64,000 nt of DNA from Chryseobacterium oranimense (lineage in GTDB: Bacteria; Bacteroidota; Bacteroidia; Flavobacteriales; Weeksellaceae): NCBI RefSeq assembly GCF_900129755.1, contig NZ_FQWT01000003.1, forward strand, positions 186,001-250,000. The letters are read 5' to 3'. The notes below the pieces were generated by a model, which ran no database searches, had not been told where the DNA came from, and saw only the letters and a list, made by a program, of their open reading frames with translations. Made by a program: the position numbers and the translations under genes. This document shows positions 8,488 through 18,061 of the stretch, piece after piece. Positions within the stretch are counted from its first letter, which is position 1, and the number at the start of each line of letters is the position of its first letter.

Positions 8488-9444
8488 CTATTGTTTATCT
8501 TCCTTCATCCACACTACTTTCTGCTCCGGATGATGGGGCATTCCAATAATATCTCTGTACAATTCTGGTCTTCTTGCCTTAATATACCTACTTCCACCGG
8601 CCTGATGCAACTTTTCCGGGAAAATGGTAATGGTTTCAGAACTGTCATTGAACGAACGGCATTCCGCAATAATATCCCCGAAAGGATCAATGATCATCGA
8701 GCAGCCATTTTTCAGCTGATCATCATCCATGCCAATAGGATTTGAGAAGACTACATAAATTCCATTGTCATAAGCTCTTGCAGGCAGCCATTTAATCAGC
8801 CAGTCCCTTCCTTTCATTCCGTCAAATTCAAGGCGGAGCGAGGTAGGATCGGCTTCCCTGTTCTTCCATAATTCCGGATCTATGAAGCCTGCTCCCGGCC
8901 TGGTGGAAGGTGTACACATGGTAACATGCGGCATGAAAATAAGATCTGCCCCTAAAAGTTTTGTAGCCCTTACATTTTCAATGATATTATTGTCGTAGCA
9001 GATAAGAATGCCACATTTCCACCCGTGAATGTCAAAAACGCAGTATTGGTTTCCGGGAGTCAGATGGGGATTAATAAAAGGATGAAGCTTTCTGTATTTG
9101 GCTTTCAGTCCGGTTCCATCAACGCAAACATAAGCTTTGAAGATATGATCATTTTCATCTTTTTCGAAGAGCCCTGCCAATATTGTAATGTTATGTTCTG
9201 CAGCGATCTGCTGTAATTTTGTTATGCTTTCGCCTTCAGGTATAAATTCGGCAATATCCAGAAGCTGTTCTTTGGAAAGGTTTCTGGCAAAAGTATATCC
9301 GGTAACCGAACATTCATGAAAGGCAATGACTTGTGAGCCCTTAGCTGCTGCCTCTGCCGATAGTTTTTCTATTACTGAAAGATTGTATGCTTTGTCACCG
9401 CTTTTATTTTCAAACTGTGCAGTAGAAATTTTGAGATTGTCCAT
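8488..9444 (-). CDS. Carbon-nitrogen hydrolase (nitrilase superfamily)
   Basis: From ATG at 9444 the protein begins MDNLKISTAQ, a normal family start; an ATG 24 bases upstream is less likely. The catalytic triad is visible: Glu44 in AFHECSVTGYTF, Lys119 in KYRKLHPF and Cys149 in ILICYDNN. At about 318 residues it is slightly longer than ordinary amidases, with an insertion in the middle (MCTPSTRPGAGFIDPE). It hydrolyses an amide or nitrile; the substrate is unknown. It follows an AraC regulator on the same strand. Confidence 0.88.
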   Translation of the reverse strand: MDNLKISTAQFENKSGDKAYNLSVIEKLSAEAAAKGSQVIAFHECSVTGYTFARNLSKEQLLDIAEFIPEGESITKLQQIAAEHNITILAGLFEKDENDHIFKAYVCVDGTGLKAKYRKLHPFINPHLTPGNQYCVFDIHGWKCGILICYDNNIIENVRATKLLGADLIFMPHVTMCTPSTRPGAGFIDPELWKNREADPTSLRLEFDGMKGRDWLIKWLPARAYDNGIYVVFSNPIGMDDDQLKNGCSMIIDPFGDIIAECRSFNDSSETITIFPEKLHQAGGSRYIKARRPELYRDIIGMPHHPEQKVVWMKEDKQ

Positions 9445-9503
9445 CTTTTTTTTCTGCAAAGCTATCATTCAGGATCACCTGAAGATTGTAAAAAACCGAC
9501 ATT

Positions 9504-10307
9504 TCAGCGCAACTGGATAAAATTGACTGCCAGTTTTTCTGTTTTTAAATATTGATTGGGAGTGAGACCTGTACTGCTTTTAAAATCTTTAATCAGATGA
9601 GACTGGTCACTGTAGCCTGATTCGTAAGAAAGTCTGGCCGTACTTTCATTTTCGGCATTTTCCTTCATAAGCATAAGATTGATGAAATGATGAAGACGGA
9701 TGATATTTCCGTATTTCTTCGGGGTAATGCCAATATAATCTTTGAATTTCCTCTCAAGATGCCGCTCAGAATATCCGGTAAACAACTCCAGTTCTTTTGA
9801 GGAAACGATGCCTTTATTTTTAAGCATAAATGTTTGTACAGCCCTGATCAGCTGATCATCGGAATTGATTTTCCCGGATATGAATCTTGTAAAAAAATGA
9901 TTAAGCTTAATAATAATAGACTCTGGATCCGTTCCGGCCAGGAGATCTTCCTGAAAAGACAAAAGTTCATTTTTCAGAACATTTTCAGCTGAAATGATCT
10001 GGTTTTCCAGCTCTTTTGCAGAAATATTGAGAAGAGCCTTAAAAAAATATGGCTGAAAAACAACTGCAATCATTGAAAACGGACCTTCAGTTGTAAAATC
10101 TTTGTATCCCGCAGGATGTCCGTAAAAAAATGAAGAAGGAACCTGATCATTTGAAACTGCTGCATAAAGATTCCGGCTGCCGGATAAAATAAGCCCGGTA
10201 CTGCCATCTGTAAACAGCCTTAAATTTTTACGCTCATATTCCGAATGTTCCAGAAAAATGTAATGCCGGATATAGGAAGATAAATGCTTAGGCGGTTTGA
10301 TTTGCAT
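9504..10307 (-). CDS. AraC family transcriptional regulator
   Basis: A 267-residue protein. The N-terminal sensory region (MQIKPPKHLSSYIRHYIFLE) resembles DUF6597. The C-terminal two-HTH AraC domain spans about 165-260, with LELFTGYSERHLERKFKDYIG and the signature SGYSDQSHLIKDFK. It ends 35 bases before the nitrilase start on the same strand and may regulate it or be co-transcribed with it. Confidence 0.87.
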   Translation of the reverse strand: MQIKPPKHLSSYIRHYIFLEHSEYERKNLRLFTDGSTGLILSGSRNLYAAVSNDQVPSSFFYGHPAGYKDFTTEGPFSMIAVVFQPYFFKALLNISAKELENQIISAENVLKNELLSFQEDLLAGTDPESIIIKLNHFFTRFISGKINSDDQLIRAVQTFMLKNKGIVSSKELELFTGYSERHLERKFKDYIGITPKKYGNIIRLHHFINLMLMKENAENESTARLSYESGYSDQSHLIKDFKSSTGLTPNQYLKTEKLAVNFIQLR

Positions 10308-10496
10308 TCTGTAAAGTTACACAGAATATTATATCTGCATTTTAGAAGCTGAAAGAAAAAAATTAATCAATGGTACCACATTAAAATAATGTTTGGTCAG
10401 GTATTTGAATATTTTAATGAATAAAAATAGCTGATATTCAATTCCCGGAATTCAGTTTTTATTCAGTTTTCAATATCAATCACTAAATATATTATT

Positions 10497-11003
10497 ATGT
10501 CAACACAAAACTTAACCCATCTTGAGGCCATTAAAAAGATTAAAGAACTGTCGGAAAAAGCAAGAATATGCATGTTCTGTACAGAACTTGATACCGTTCC
10601 TGTAAATTCCCGCCCCATGACCCTGCAGGAAACAGATGACAGCGGAAATCTATGGTTTATCAGCAGCGGAACAAGTAATAAAAACTTTGAAATAAAGGAA
10701 GACCGCAGAGTACAGCTGTTTTTTATGAACAACAGTGACTCCCAATACCTTTCCGTATATGGTGAAGCATCTGTTTATAAAGATAAAGCCACTATTGAAG
10801 AGAAATGGTCGCCTATGGCTAAAGCATGGTTTGACGGAAAGGATGACCCGGACGTTACCATTATCCGCTTAGAGCCTAAAGAAACTTATTATTGGGATAC
10901 AAAAGCAGGAAAACTTGTAAGCCTGTTCAGTTTTGTAACAGCTGCCATTACCGGAATTAAAACAGATAATTCGGATGGTGTGGAAGGCAATGCGGTTATT
11001 TGA
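10497..11003 (+). CDS. Pyridoxamine 5'-phosphate oxidase-like (general stress protein 26 type)
   Basis: A 168-residue split-barrel flavin-binding family protein. The N-terminus ARICMFCTELDTVPVNSRPM and GNLWFISSGTSNK match the PNPOx-like general stress proteins. The C-terminus YYWDTKAGKLVSLFSF is typical. It probably binds FMN/FAD or F420-like cofactors; the enzyme activity is unproven. A weak sigma-54-like motif (GG at 10395-10396, GA at 10407-10408) lies about 100 bases upstream. Confidence 0.85.
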   Translation: MSTQNLTHLEAIKKIKELSEKARICMFCTELDTVPVNSRPMTLQETDDSGNLWFISSGTSNKNFEIKEDRRVQLFFMNNSDSQYLSVYGEASVYKDKATIEEKWSPMAKAWFDGKDDPDVTIIRLEPKETYYWDTKAGKLVSLFSFVTAAITGIKTDNSDGVEGNAVI

Positions 11004-11007
11004 AAAA

Positions 11008-11103
11008 AATAAAAAAGCCGGAATTCCCGGTTTCTTAGAATAATATTCAATGTATTAAGTTAGTCTGAAAAATTGCTGGCAGCCCATAACTTTGGACTGC
11101 CAG
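11008..11103. terminator. Terminator region between convergent genes
   Basis: A CCGG/CCGG hairpin near 11018-11030 follows the PNPOx gene. CTGGCAG (11076-11082) pairs with CTGCCAG (11097-11103) and can end the minus-strand gene. Confidence 0.45.
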
Positions 11104-11129
11104 TAGTTTTTATATATTAATACATGAAA

Positions 11130-12275
11130 TTATTCCACCTCAAAAACAGCCTGAATTTCCACAGGTGAATTCACAGGAATAGATGAAGCTCCCAGCGTGG
11201 CTCTGGCATGTTTCCCTTTTTCTCCGAAAATGTCTACTGTAAGATCTGAAGCAACATTCATCAGATCCGCATGTTGGGTATAATCATCTTTAGTATTGAA
11301 AATCCCTGTAAGCTGCACACATTGCTTTACTTTATTCAGGTCACCACCTACAGCTTCTTTTAAAACAGCTATAACGTTAAGCATCGTAACTTTTGTAGCT
11401 TCTTTTACATGATTTTCATTAACGTTCACCCCTAATTTACCGGGATTTAAAATCTTGCCGTCTTTCAAAGCAACCTGATTAATGAATACCAGATTCCCGG
11501 AGCGTACATAAGGTTTGTAATTCCCGGCAGGCTGCGGAACCTGTGGCAGGATAATATTTTTCTGCTTTAGCAGTTCATTGATATCCCGAGATTGTTCTGA
11601 ATTCGCCGCTATTACCTGTTTCTTAGTAAACGTACCTTTCAGGGTCAAAGCCGTTTTAGCAAAATTCCTTCCCTGAAGTTCTGCCAGTCCGCGTTCGTCT
11701 TTTGTTGGTCTTTCAACATCTTTCAATGATGCCATGCTTGTTATTCCTAACACAGTATTTCCCTGGGGAATACTTTTGTTAACCGTCTCATTTCCTCTGA
11801 TTCCATTGGATACCAGCACCATTCCGTGAACCGCAAGGCTGTTCCAGAAGGCATTCAGTGCAAGCTCCTTTCCTGCCCCGCTACCCGCAGACATGAAAAC
11901 CGTTGCAGGCATACCTTCCAGGGCATGATTCGTCCACAAGTTAACCGTTTTCGATAGAAACTCGCTCATTCCTGTACTGATATTGCCGAAATAAACAGGA
12001 GATCCGAAAGCAATTCCATCATAGGATGGCAGTTCATCCACTGAAGCTATGGGGATATTCTTCAGTTTTGGATTTTGGGCTTCTTTAACCTGTTTAATGA
12101 TGGCTGTTGCGTTTTTGCCGCTTTCTATGCCGGATGCTATTTCTTTGGCCAGTTCATAGGTTCCGCCGTTGTCTGAATGGATGAGAACCAGGATTCTGGC
12201 TTTGTTTTCCTGTGCCATAACTGTTGTGATTTTCAGTAATAAGATTAATACAAAAACTGTACTTAGTTTTTTCAT
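11130..12275 (-). CDS. Exported flavodoxin/WrbA-like and RidA-like fusion protein
   Basis: A 381-residue protein. Residues 1-21 form a signal peptide ending near VMAQ. Residues 25-200 form a flavodoxin/NADPH-quinone-reductase-like domain: VLIHSDNGGTYELAKEIA binds the FMN phosphate, followed by FGSPVYFGNIS and MSAGSGAGKE. Residues about 225-381 form a RidA (YjgF) domain, with RSGNLVFINQVALKDGKI, KVTMLNVIAVLKEA and ARATLGASSIPVNSPVEIQ; the Arg of ARATLG fits the RidA substrate-binding arginine. Both domains look complete. It is divergent from the AraC gene at 12345 across 69 bases. The fusion and its export are unusual; its function is unknown. Confidence 0.8.
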   Translation of the reverse strand: MKKLSTVFVLILLLKITTVMAQENKARILVLIHSDNGGTYELAKEIASGIESGKNATAIIKQVKEAQNPKLKNIPIASVDELPSYDGIAFGSPVYFGNISTGMSEFLSKTVNLWTNHALEGMPATVFMSAGSGAGKELALNAFWNSLAVHGMVLVSNGIRGNETVNKSIPQGNTVLGITSMASLKDVERPTKDERGLAELQGRNFAKTALTLKGTFTKKQVIAANSEQSRDINELLKQKNIILPQVPQPAGNYKPYVRSGNLVFINQVALKDGKILNPGKLGVNVNENHVKEATKVTMLNVIAVLKEAVGGDLNKVKQCVQLTGIFNTKDDYTQHADLMNVASDLTVDIFGEKGKHARATLGASSIPVNSPVEIQAVFEVE

Positions 12276-12344
12276 TTTTAGCTGGATAAATAATTACCAT
12301 ACAAAATTAGTATTGTCGTTTTTATTAAATTTGCCAAAAACTTT

Positions 12345-13145
12345 ATGCAGAACGACACTGTGAAATGCGGTTTATCGGAACAGAACGACAGCAGATTTAT
12401 AGATACTATTGAAAAGGAAGCTTACGTATGGTGCGAGACAGACTGGAAACATGACGATCATGAGCATTCCCATCAACGTTCACAGCTTACATTTGTGGAA
12501 GAAGGTTACCAGTATTTCCATATCGATCAGAAGATCTATATTGTCCCGCAGCACCATGTTATATGGATTCCTTCCGGTAAAGCGCACAGGATTTCTTCAG
12601 AAGCAAGAACAGTTAATTTAATGGTCTTTCTGTTCAAAAGTGTTTTTGCCGATGAATTCTATCGACATATTCATATTTTTACAGCTCCTACGGTCTTGAA
12701 GGAAATGCTTCTGTATGCTTCCAAATGGAATCAGCTGACTGAAAAAGATGAGGAACAGGATGTATTTTTTAAAGCGATTTTAAAAAGCCTTCCCAACTTC
12801 TGCCGGGAAAGCAGCTTTCTTGAAATTCCTGTCCCGTCCGACGCACGACTTATTCCTGTTTGTACCTATATCGATTCCAATTTCAAATACAGCCTCAATA
12901 CAGCAGATCTGGCAGAAAAAGCGCAAATATCTGTAAGAAGCCTACAGAGAATTTTTAAAAGTGAAACCGGAATTACGCTTCAGAAATATCTTCAGCTTGT
13001 AAGGATATTAAAAAGTATTGAGCTGATGGATACAGGCCGGTATACTTTAAGCCAGATAGCCTATAAGGTCGGATACCAGAGTCTTTCTGCTTTTACATCT
13101 TCTTACTATTCAATTATGAAAAGCAAGCCCAAAGTAAAAAAATAA
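12345..13145 (+). CDS. AraC family transcriptional regulator, cupin type
   Basis: A 266-residue protein. The N-terminal cupin-like sensory domain has HDDHEHSHQRSQLTFVEEG and WIPSGKAHRISS. The C-terminal AraC HTH pair has LAEKAQISVRSLQRIFKSETG and the final signature VGYQSLSAFTSSYY. It is divergent from the flavodoxin-RidA fusion across 69 bases, so that fusion gene is the likeliest target. A -7-like TAAATTTG lies at 12326-12333, very close to the start. Confidence 0.87.
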   Translation: MQNDTVKCGLSEQNDSRFIDTIEKEAYVWCETDWKHDDHEHSHQRSQLTFVEEGYQYFHIDQKIYIVPQHHVIWIPSGKAHRISSEARTVNLMVFLFKSVFADEFYRHIHIFTAPTVLKEMLLYASKWNQLTEKDEEQDVFFKAILKSLPNFCRESSFLEIPVPSDARLIPVCTYIDSNFKYSLNTADLAEKAQISVRSLQRIFKSETGITLQKYLQLVRILKSIELMDTGRYTLSQIAYKVGYQSLSAFTSSYYSIMKSKPKVKK

Positions 13146-13146
13146 G

Positions 13147-13803
13147 CTAAGGGGTTTCGTCATGTGCCATATCCACTGGCTTGGATTCCGGTGATCCTTT
13201 TTCACGGAGCCAGATAGACAGGATAACTATTGAAGCTACTGCCAAAAATTCGCTCTGCCAGTTCTGAAAAGATTCGAACCAGAACCTGGATTCTGAAATA
13301 TACTCAACCGCAGTTGTCTGAGGCTCATTTTTAGCTTTCTGCTCTTCATTAAAATCTTTCATGCTGCCATAAAAATGCATTCCGAAACTTAGTATAAACA
13401 GGATGGCAAAAGCTATGGATAAGGAATGCTTATAAAGGCTAAGCCATATTCCTCCTTTTTTTACCGGCCAGGGCGCTTTTGGATGGGCTTCAGGCTCCTT
13501 ATCCACCTCTTCTTCTCCTTCGAGGGATTTGGATTCACTGGAACCTTTCTGCCTCAGGGAAACTGTCAGCAGAATATAAAGCATCATCTGCAGGAATTCA
13601 CTTTCCCAGTTTTCAAAGGTTGCCTGTATAAAATGTCCGCTGTGAATATAAGTTGCCAAACTGAGTTGCGGGCTGCCCTCTTCAGCCAGTTCCTTATTCA
13701 GGGTGGTCCAGCCGGTAAAGAACTGTCCCGCAAGACAGGAAAGCATTAATACAATTAAAGCAATACTTAAACTATTACGGTAAAAGAAACTTTTTTTAGA
13801 CAT
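13147..13803 (-). CDS. DUF6766-like membrane protein
   Basis: The start at 13803 (MSKKSFFYRNSLSIA) is preferred over an ATG three codons upstream. About 218 residues with two homologous halves: each has a hydrophobic helix, a polar stretch with W-x-SEFLQ/LA, then another helix. Compare FENWESEFLQMMLYILL with FQNWQSEFLAVASIVIL. An acidic linker (GEEEVDKEPE) joins the halves. I recognise the family as DUF6766, function unknown. It is the last gene of the catalase-CinA-SDR run. Confidence 0.77.
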   Translation of the reverse strand: MSKKSFFYRNSLSIALIVLMLSCLAGQFFTGWTTLNKELAEEGSPQLSLATYIHSGHFIQATFENWESEFLQMMLYILLTVSLRQKGSSESKSLEGEEEVDKEPEAHPKAPWPVKKGGIWLSLYKHSLSIAFAILFILSFGMHFYGSMKDFNEEQKAKNEPQTTAVEYISESRFWFESFQNWQSEFLAVASIVILSIWLREKGSPESKPVDMAHDETP

Positions 13804-13871
13804 AAACCACAAGTTTGAAATGTAAGATTTAAAAACTCTTAATCTAATGCTTGAACGGCTTGTTATGAAAT

Positions 13872-14618
13872 CTACCCGTTAACCACCAGACCACCATTCG
13901 GATGGATCACCTGCCCGGTAATCTGAGCAGCTCCGCTTCCTGCGAGAAATAAAAAGCTGGCCGCCACTTCTTCGGGGGTAGCATTTCTTTCGAAAGGTGG
14001 TTTGTTGGGGTCTTCCTCCTCTTCCCCGAAAGTTTCTTTGGTAAGCGGTGTGGCAACGGGTCCAGGGGCTACCGCATTAATGCGTATGCCTTTAGATTTT
14101 GCCTGCAATGCCAGGGAACGGGTGAAAGATACAATAGCGCCTTTTGTAGCAGAGTAATCCAGCAGTTCGGGGTGTCCCTGATAAGCAGTGGCAGAAGTCG
14201 TATTGATGACAGAGCTTCCCTCTTTCAAATAAGGGAAAACCACTTTTGTAAGCAGGATCATCCCTATAATATTGGAATCAAAGGTTTTTCTGATATTTTT
14301 TTCCTCGAGTTCTCTTATATTTTCTGCAGGAAACTGTACTCCTGCATTATTGATCAGGATATCAATGCCGCCAAATGTAGCAACCACCTGTTTTACAGTC
14401 TCTTCACAGAAATCATAATCATTGATATCACCTCCAAAAATAATGCATTTTCTTCCCAGTTTTTCAATTTCTTTTTTTACTTTTTCCGCATCATCATCGT
14501 CTGTATGATAGATAATGGCAATATCAGCTCCTTTCTGTGCAAAAAGTAATGCTGTTGCCTTACCTATTCCGCTGTCTGCTCCCGTAATAAGAACTGATTT
14601 GTCTTTTAAATCATCCAT
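13872..14618 (-). CDS. SDR family oxidoreductase
   Basis: A 248-residue classical short-chain dehydrogenase. The cofactor motif is GADSGIGKA, NNAGV follows, and the active-site YSATKGA supplies Tyr and Lys. The C-terminus GQVIHPNGG is family-typical. It is close to the glucose-dehydrogenase/YhdF-like general-stress SDRs. It starts 7 bases after the CinA-like gene ends, so they are co-transcribed. Substrate unknown. Confidence 0.88.
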   Translation of the reverse strand: MDDLKDKSVLITGADSGIGKATALLFAQKGADIAIIYHTDDDDAEKVKKEIEKLGRKCIIFGGDINDYDFCEETVKQVVATFGGIDILINNAGVQFPAENIRELEEKNIRKTFDSNIIGMILLTKVVFPYLKEGSSVINTTSATAYQGHPELLDYSATKGAIVSFTRSLALQAKSKGIRINAVAPGPVATPLTKETFGEEEEDPNKPPFERNATPEEVAASFLFLAGSGAAQITGQVIHPNGGLVVNG

Positions 14619-14625
14619 CTGAAAA

Positions 14626-15126
14626 TTATTTTAAGATTAAAAGCTGGTTAATTTCACTTTTAAAGCATCCAAGGATAAATTCCGTATAATACAGCTGGGC
14701 ATTCAAAGCCTGTGTTTTGGGATGCAACTCAAGTTTTTTGGTAAGAATGATCTCTCCTTTATAGGAAAAGGCAAAGTAGGCAAAGATTTTATAAGATGAG
14801 TTTCTGATGGGTGTACAGTAGCCCGTTGTAGCAATAGACCAGTCTGAGTTAAACATTTTTGCCACGTTAAGCGCCATGGTCCTTGCGATATTTTCTGATA
14901 CGCAGTCACATTCTTCCGCTTCTTCCCTTTCCACATTCAGCAGCTTTACTTTTTGAGGCAGTGTGTAGGCCGTAACGCCTCCGTTGTAAAACAGGGAGGC
15001 ATTCGGCATTTGGGAAAAAGCCAGTTGAAGACATCCGGAAGTAACGCTTTCTGCAATAGAAATAGTTTCATCTGCCGTCATAAGAAAATGACTTATATAT
15101 TCTAAAAGACTTTTTTGAAATTCCAT
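14626..15126 (-). CDS. CinA family protein (nicotinamide-nucleotide amidase domain)
   Basis: A 166-residue stand-alone CinA C-terminal (PncC) domain. AESVTSGCLQLAFSQ and YNGGVTAYTLPQKVKLL match the substrate loop, and SDWSIATTGYCTP matches the later conserved block. PncC enzymes deamidate NMN to nicotinate mononucleotide. The usual AxSCTGG is SVTSGC here, so activity is uncertain. It lies between the catalase and SDR genes on one strand. Confidence 0.8.
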   Translation of the reverse strand: MEFQKSLLEYISHFLMTADETISIAESVTSGCLQLAFSQMPNASLFYNGGVTAYTLPQKVKLLNVEREEAEECDCVSENIARTMALNVAKMFNSDWSIATTGYCTPIRNSSYKIFAYFAFSYKGEIILTKKLELHPKTQALNAQLYYTEFILGCFKSEINQLLILK

Positions 15127-15163
15127 AATTTTAATATTTAATGGTGTGAAGGTGTGTGGTGAT

Positions 15164-17296
15164 TTATCTGTTTCTTTCCTGCTCCAGCTCCCAAACTCTG
15201 TGGGCAGCTACAGCTTTAATAAACTGTTCATCGGAACCGCCGTCTTTTTCAGCAATTACAGCAGGATCTTCGTGCTGCTTCATGGCAATATTACTGTTGT
15301 CATAAAGAGCGTCTGTACCATTCCCGAAATAAATGGCTTTGCAATGCTTATAAGCTTCATTAATGAAACGCAGGGAAAGGTGTTTGTTTTCCGGCCCCAT
15401 GAGCTCCTGTGCAGATTTTTCTCCGGCGCTGATATATAAAGCATCAAAACATACGCTGGCAATGCTTGTAAGAGAATGTTTCGGAATTAATGATCCGTCC
15501 GTTGTTTTAATAGGAGCTAAACTTGGTGCTATAAGCTCTACTTTGGCACCTTCTGCTTCCAGTTTTGTTTTTAAACCATTAAGAAGAGTACCATCTGCAC
15601 CATTGGCTGCAATGAAGCCTATTTTCCTGCTTTTAATGGTATCTTTAATGGTGTTTTTCATGCTTAATGCTTCGGATACCCTGGTCTTAGGCTCTCTTTC
15701 TTCACTTTGAAGTTCAGCAGGATCAGCATCTGCAGGAATGCTTTGGTTAGGCTGTTTCAGCTTTTTGACTTTTACTCCTAATTTTCCGGCTACTTTATTA
15801 GCCAGGGTATCATCGATGAAGGCCAGCTGACCCACCATTCTTTCCCTGATCTCAGGGATCGTAACTTTTGAAAGTTCAAAAACCAGAGCGTTCTGAATAT
15901 GGATTTGTTCCGGAGCCGACTGACTGTTGTAAAACAGTTTTGCCTGTGAATAATGGTCTACAAAGCTTTGGCTTCTTTTTCTGACTTTTTCGCCGGAAAC
16001 TCTTTCTTCCTGGGAAGTAAATCCGCCTTCTGACATCATGGCCTGGAAAGGACATCCTCCACCGATAGAATTGGGTTCATAGCTTACTTTTCCTTTGGCA
16101 ATCTGCTGTCTCATATGGCCATCACGCTGATTGTTATGAACCGTATTCACAGATCTGTTGATAGGAATTTCATGGAAATTGGGTGATCCCAATCTTGACA
16201 GCTGGGTATCGGTATAGGAAAATAGTCTTCCCTGAAGCAGCGGGTCATTCGTAAAGTCGATGCCGGGAACAACATGTCCGGGATGAAAGGCTACCTGCTC
16301 TGTTTCTGCAAAGAAATTTTCCGGATTTTTGTTAAGGGTCAAAGTTCCGACAAGCTGTACGGGAACTTCTTCTTCGGGAATAATTTTGGTAGGATCAAGA
16401 AGGTCAAAATCAAATTTGTGTTCGTCTTCTTCAGGAACCAGCTGTACTCCGAAATCCCATTCCGGAAAAGCTCCGCTTTCGATGGCTTCCCATAAATCTC
16501 TTTTATGAAAATCGGGATCTACCCCTGAAATTCTCTGGGCTTCATCCCAGGCTACCGAATGGACTCCCAGCTTGGGTTTAAAATGGAATTTAACGAAATG
16601 GACTTTTCCTTCTTCATTAATCAATTTAAAGGAATGCACCCCGAATCCTTCCATCATTCTCAGACTTCGCGGGATGGCTCTGTCGCTCATCAGCCACATG
16701 ATCATGTGTGAACTTTCCGGCATCAGGGAAATAAAATCCCAAAATGTGTCGTGGGCAGAAGCTGCCTGCGGAATTTCATTGTCAGGTTCCGGTTTTACGG
16801 CATGAACAAGGTCCGGGAATTTAATGGCATCCTGGATGAAAAAAACGGGCATATTATTCGCTACAAGGTCATAATTTCCCTCTTCGGTATAAAATTTTAC
16901 GGCAAAACCTCTTACATCCCTTGCCAGATCAGTACTTCCTTTGCTTCCTGCAACGGTTGAAAACCTTACAAAAACAGGAGTTTCCGTCCCGACTTTTGAT
17001 AGAAATTTCGCTTTGGTATAAGCACTAAGACTTTTGTTTAATTTAAAAACACCATGTGCTCCTGAGCCTCTTGCATGAACGACTCTTTCAGGGATTCTTT
17101 CGTGGTCGAAATGGGTTATTTTCTCCCTTAGAATAAAGTCTTCCAGCAGCGTTGGCCCTCTGTCGCCGGCCTTTAATGAATCCTGGTTATTGTTGATTCT
17201 TAACCCCTGGTTGGTAGTCAGTTTTTCGTTTTCATTAGAAGTACTGTACGCATCCAGCTGGTCTAACTTTTTGTTGTTCTGAGTGTCGTTTTTCAT
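15164..17296 (-). CDS. katE: Large-subunit catalase (clade 2, KatE/HPII-like)
   Basis: 710 residues, the length of large catalases. The heme pocket is visible: His74 in RVVHARGSGAHG, the Asn in VANNMPVFFIQDAIKFPD, and the proximal Tyr in RLFSYTDTQLSRLG. The C-terminal ~160 residues (IGFIAANGADGTLLNGLK to the end) form the flavodoxin/DJ-1-like domain typical of clade 2 enzymes. It degrades hydrogen peroxide. It heads the cinA-SDR-DUF6766 run and follows two small unknown ORFs, in a likely stress operon. Confidence 0.94.
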   Translation of the reverse strand: MKNDTQNNKKLDQLDAYSTSNENEKLTTNQGLRINNNQDSLKAGDRGPTLLEDFILREKITHFDHERIPERVVHARGSGAHGVFKLNKSLSAYTKAKFLSKVGTETPVFVRFSTVAGSKGSTDLARDVRGFAVKFYTEEGNYDLVANNMPVFFIQDAIKFPDLVHAVKPEPDNEIPQAASAHDTFWDFISLMPESSHMIMWLMSDRAIPRSLRMMEGFGVHSFKLINEEGKVHFVKFHFKPKLGVHSVAWDEAQRISGVDPDFHKRDLWEAIESGAFPEWDFGVQLVPEEDEHKFDFDLLDPTKIIPEEEVPVQLVGTLTLNKNPENFFAETEQVAFHPGHVVPGIDFTNDPLLQGRLFSYTDTQLSRLGSPNFHEIPINRSVNTVHNNQRDGHMRQQIAKGKVSYEPNSIGGGCPFQAMMSEGGFTSQEERVSGEKVRKRSQSFVDHYSQAKLFYNSQSAPEQIHIQNALVFELSKVTIPEIRERMVGQLAFIDDTLANKVAGKLGVKVKKLKQPNQSIPADADPAELQSEEREPKTRVSEALSMKNTIKDTIKSRKIGFIAANGADGTLLNGLKTKLEAEGAKVELIAPSLAPIKTTDGSLIPKHSLTSIASVCFDALYISAGEKSAQELMGPENKHLSLRFINEAYKHCKAIYFGNGTDALYDNSNIAMKQHEDPAVIAEKDGGSDEQFIKAVAAHRVWELEQERNR

Positions 17297-17342
17297 ATCG
17301 CTTTATCTTTTAATGTGGTGTGAAGGTTTAAAAAAAGTCAAA

Positions 17343-17744
17343 CTAAATCTTTTGCAGATCATTCCGCTCCTGTCCTGTTTTTTCCAGGGTACTTAGCAGC
17401 TTATTGAGATATTCTTCTTCTTTTAATACTTTATAATAGGCTGTTTTGGCATATAGAGTAAAGGAAGAATTTTCAATGCTTATTTCTGTATCTCTATTTC
17501 CGGGAGAAATAGTCTTTTGCCCATGATATTCGCGGATATTCAAAATGTATTCGTTGATATAAGTGTCGATTACATTTTTCAGGATATCGCATTTAGCGTT
17601 ATTTTTTATCTTTTCCAATGATTTGATCAGAAAAGCGGTAACTCCGTAAGAATTGATCACACTTGGAAATAGGGATTCATTCTCTATCATATTGTTTTTA
17701 TCATTCAATCCGGAATATTTTAAAGTGTCGTTTTCAAAAATCAT
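17343..17744 (-). CDS. Hypothetical protein, 133 residues
   Basis: I do not recognise this protein. It is mostly helical and charged, ends with a Lys/Glu-rich helix (YYKVLKEEEYLNKLL), and has no signal peptide or membrane segment. It lies between another unknown ORF (14 bases upstream) and the catalase gene (46 bases downstream) on the same strand, so it is probably co-expressed with the catalase. Confidence 0.6.
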   Translation of the reverse strand: MIFENDTLKYSGLNDKNNMIENESLFPSVINSYGVTAFLIKSLEKIKNNAKCDILKNVIDTYINEYILNIREYHGQKTISPGNRDTEISIENSSFTLYAKTAYYKVLKEEEYLNKLLSTLEKTGQERNDLQKI

Positions 17745-17758
17745 ATTCGCAACGGTTA

Positions 17759-18061
17759 TTAGTTATCAGAATTTTTTAAATATTTCTCGAAATAGTGAAG
17801 ATCTTCTTTGTTTTTTATTGAAAGATAAAACATGATCTGTTCCGGTTCTTTCAGCCCTATACTGCTAAAGCAGTCGAAATGTGCAATCAGTGCCTGAATA
17901 TTCTCAATCTCAATATCTTTCAGAATAACAAATAATAAAAAAATATTATCCTTTATTTCCTTGGCATACACAGCGGCACCATCCTCAAACCAGTCTCCTT
18001 TGTTGGAAACCTTAATAAAATCTTTATGCTTCAGGTCTTTTATGATTTTCTGACAATCCAT
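17759..18061 (-). CDS. Hypothetical protein, 100 residues
   Basis: I do not recognise this protein. It has a possible alpha/beta fold (DNIFLLFVILKDIEIENIQALI) and no signal or membrane segment. It is the first gene of the minus-strand run leading into the catalase. The 285 bases upstream, before the Crp-like gene, show no gene and would hold the promoter. Confidence 0.6.
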   Translation of the reverse strand: MDCQKIIKDLKHKDFIKVSNKGDWFEDGAAVYAKEIKDNIFLLFVILKDIEIENIQALIAHFDCFSSIGLKEPEQIMFYLSIKNKEDLHYFEKYLKNSDN

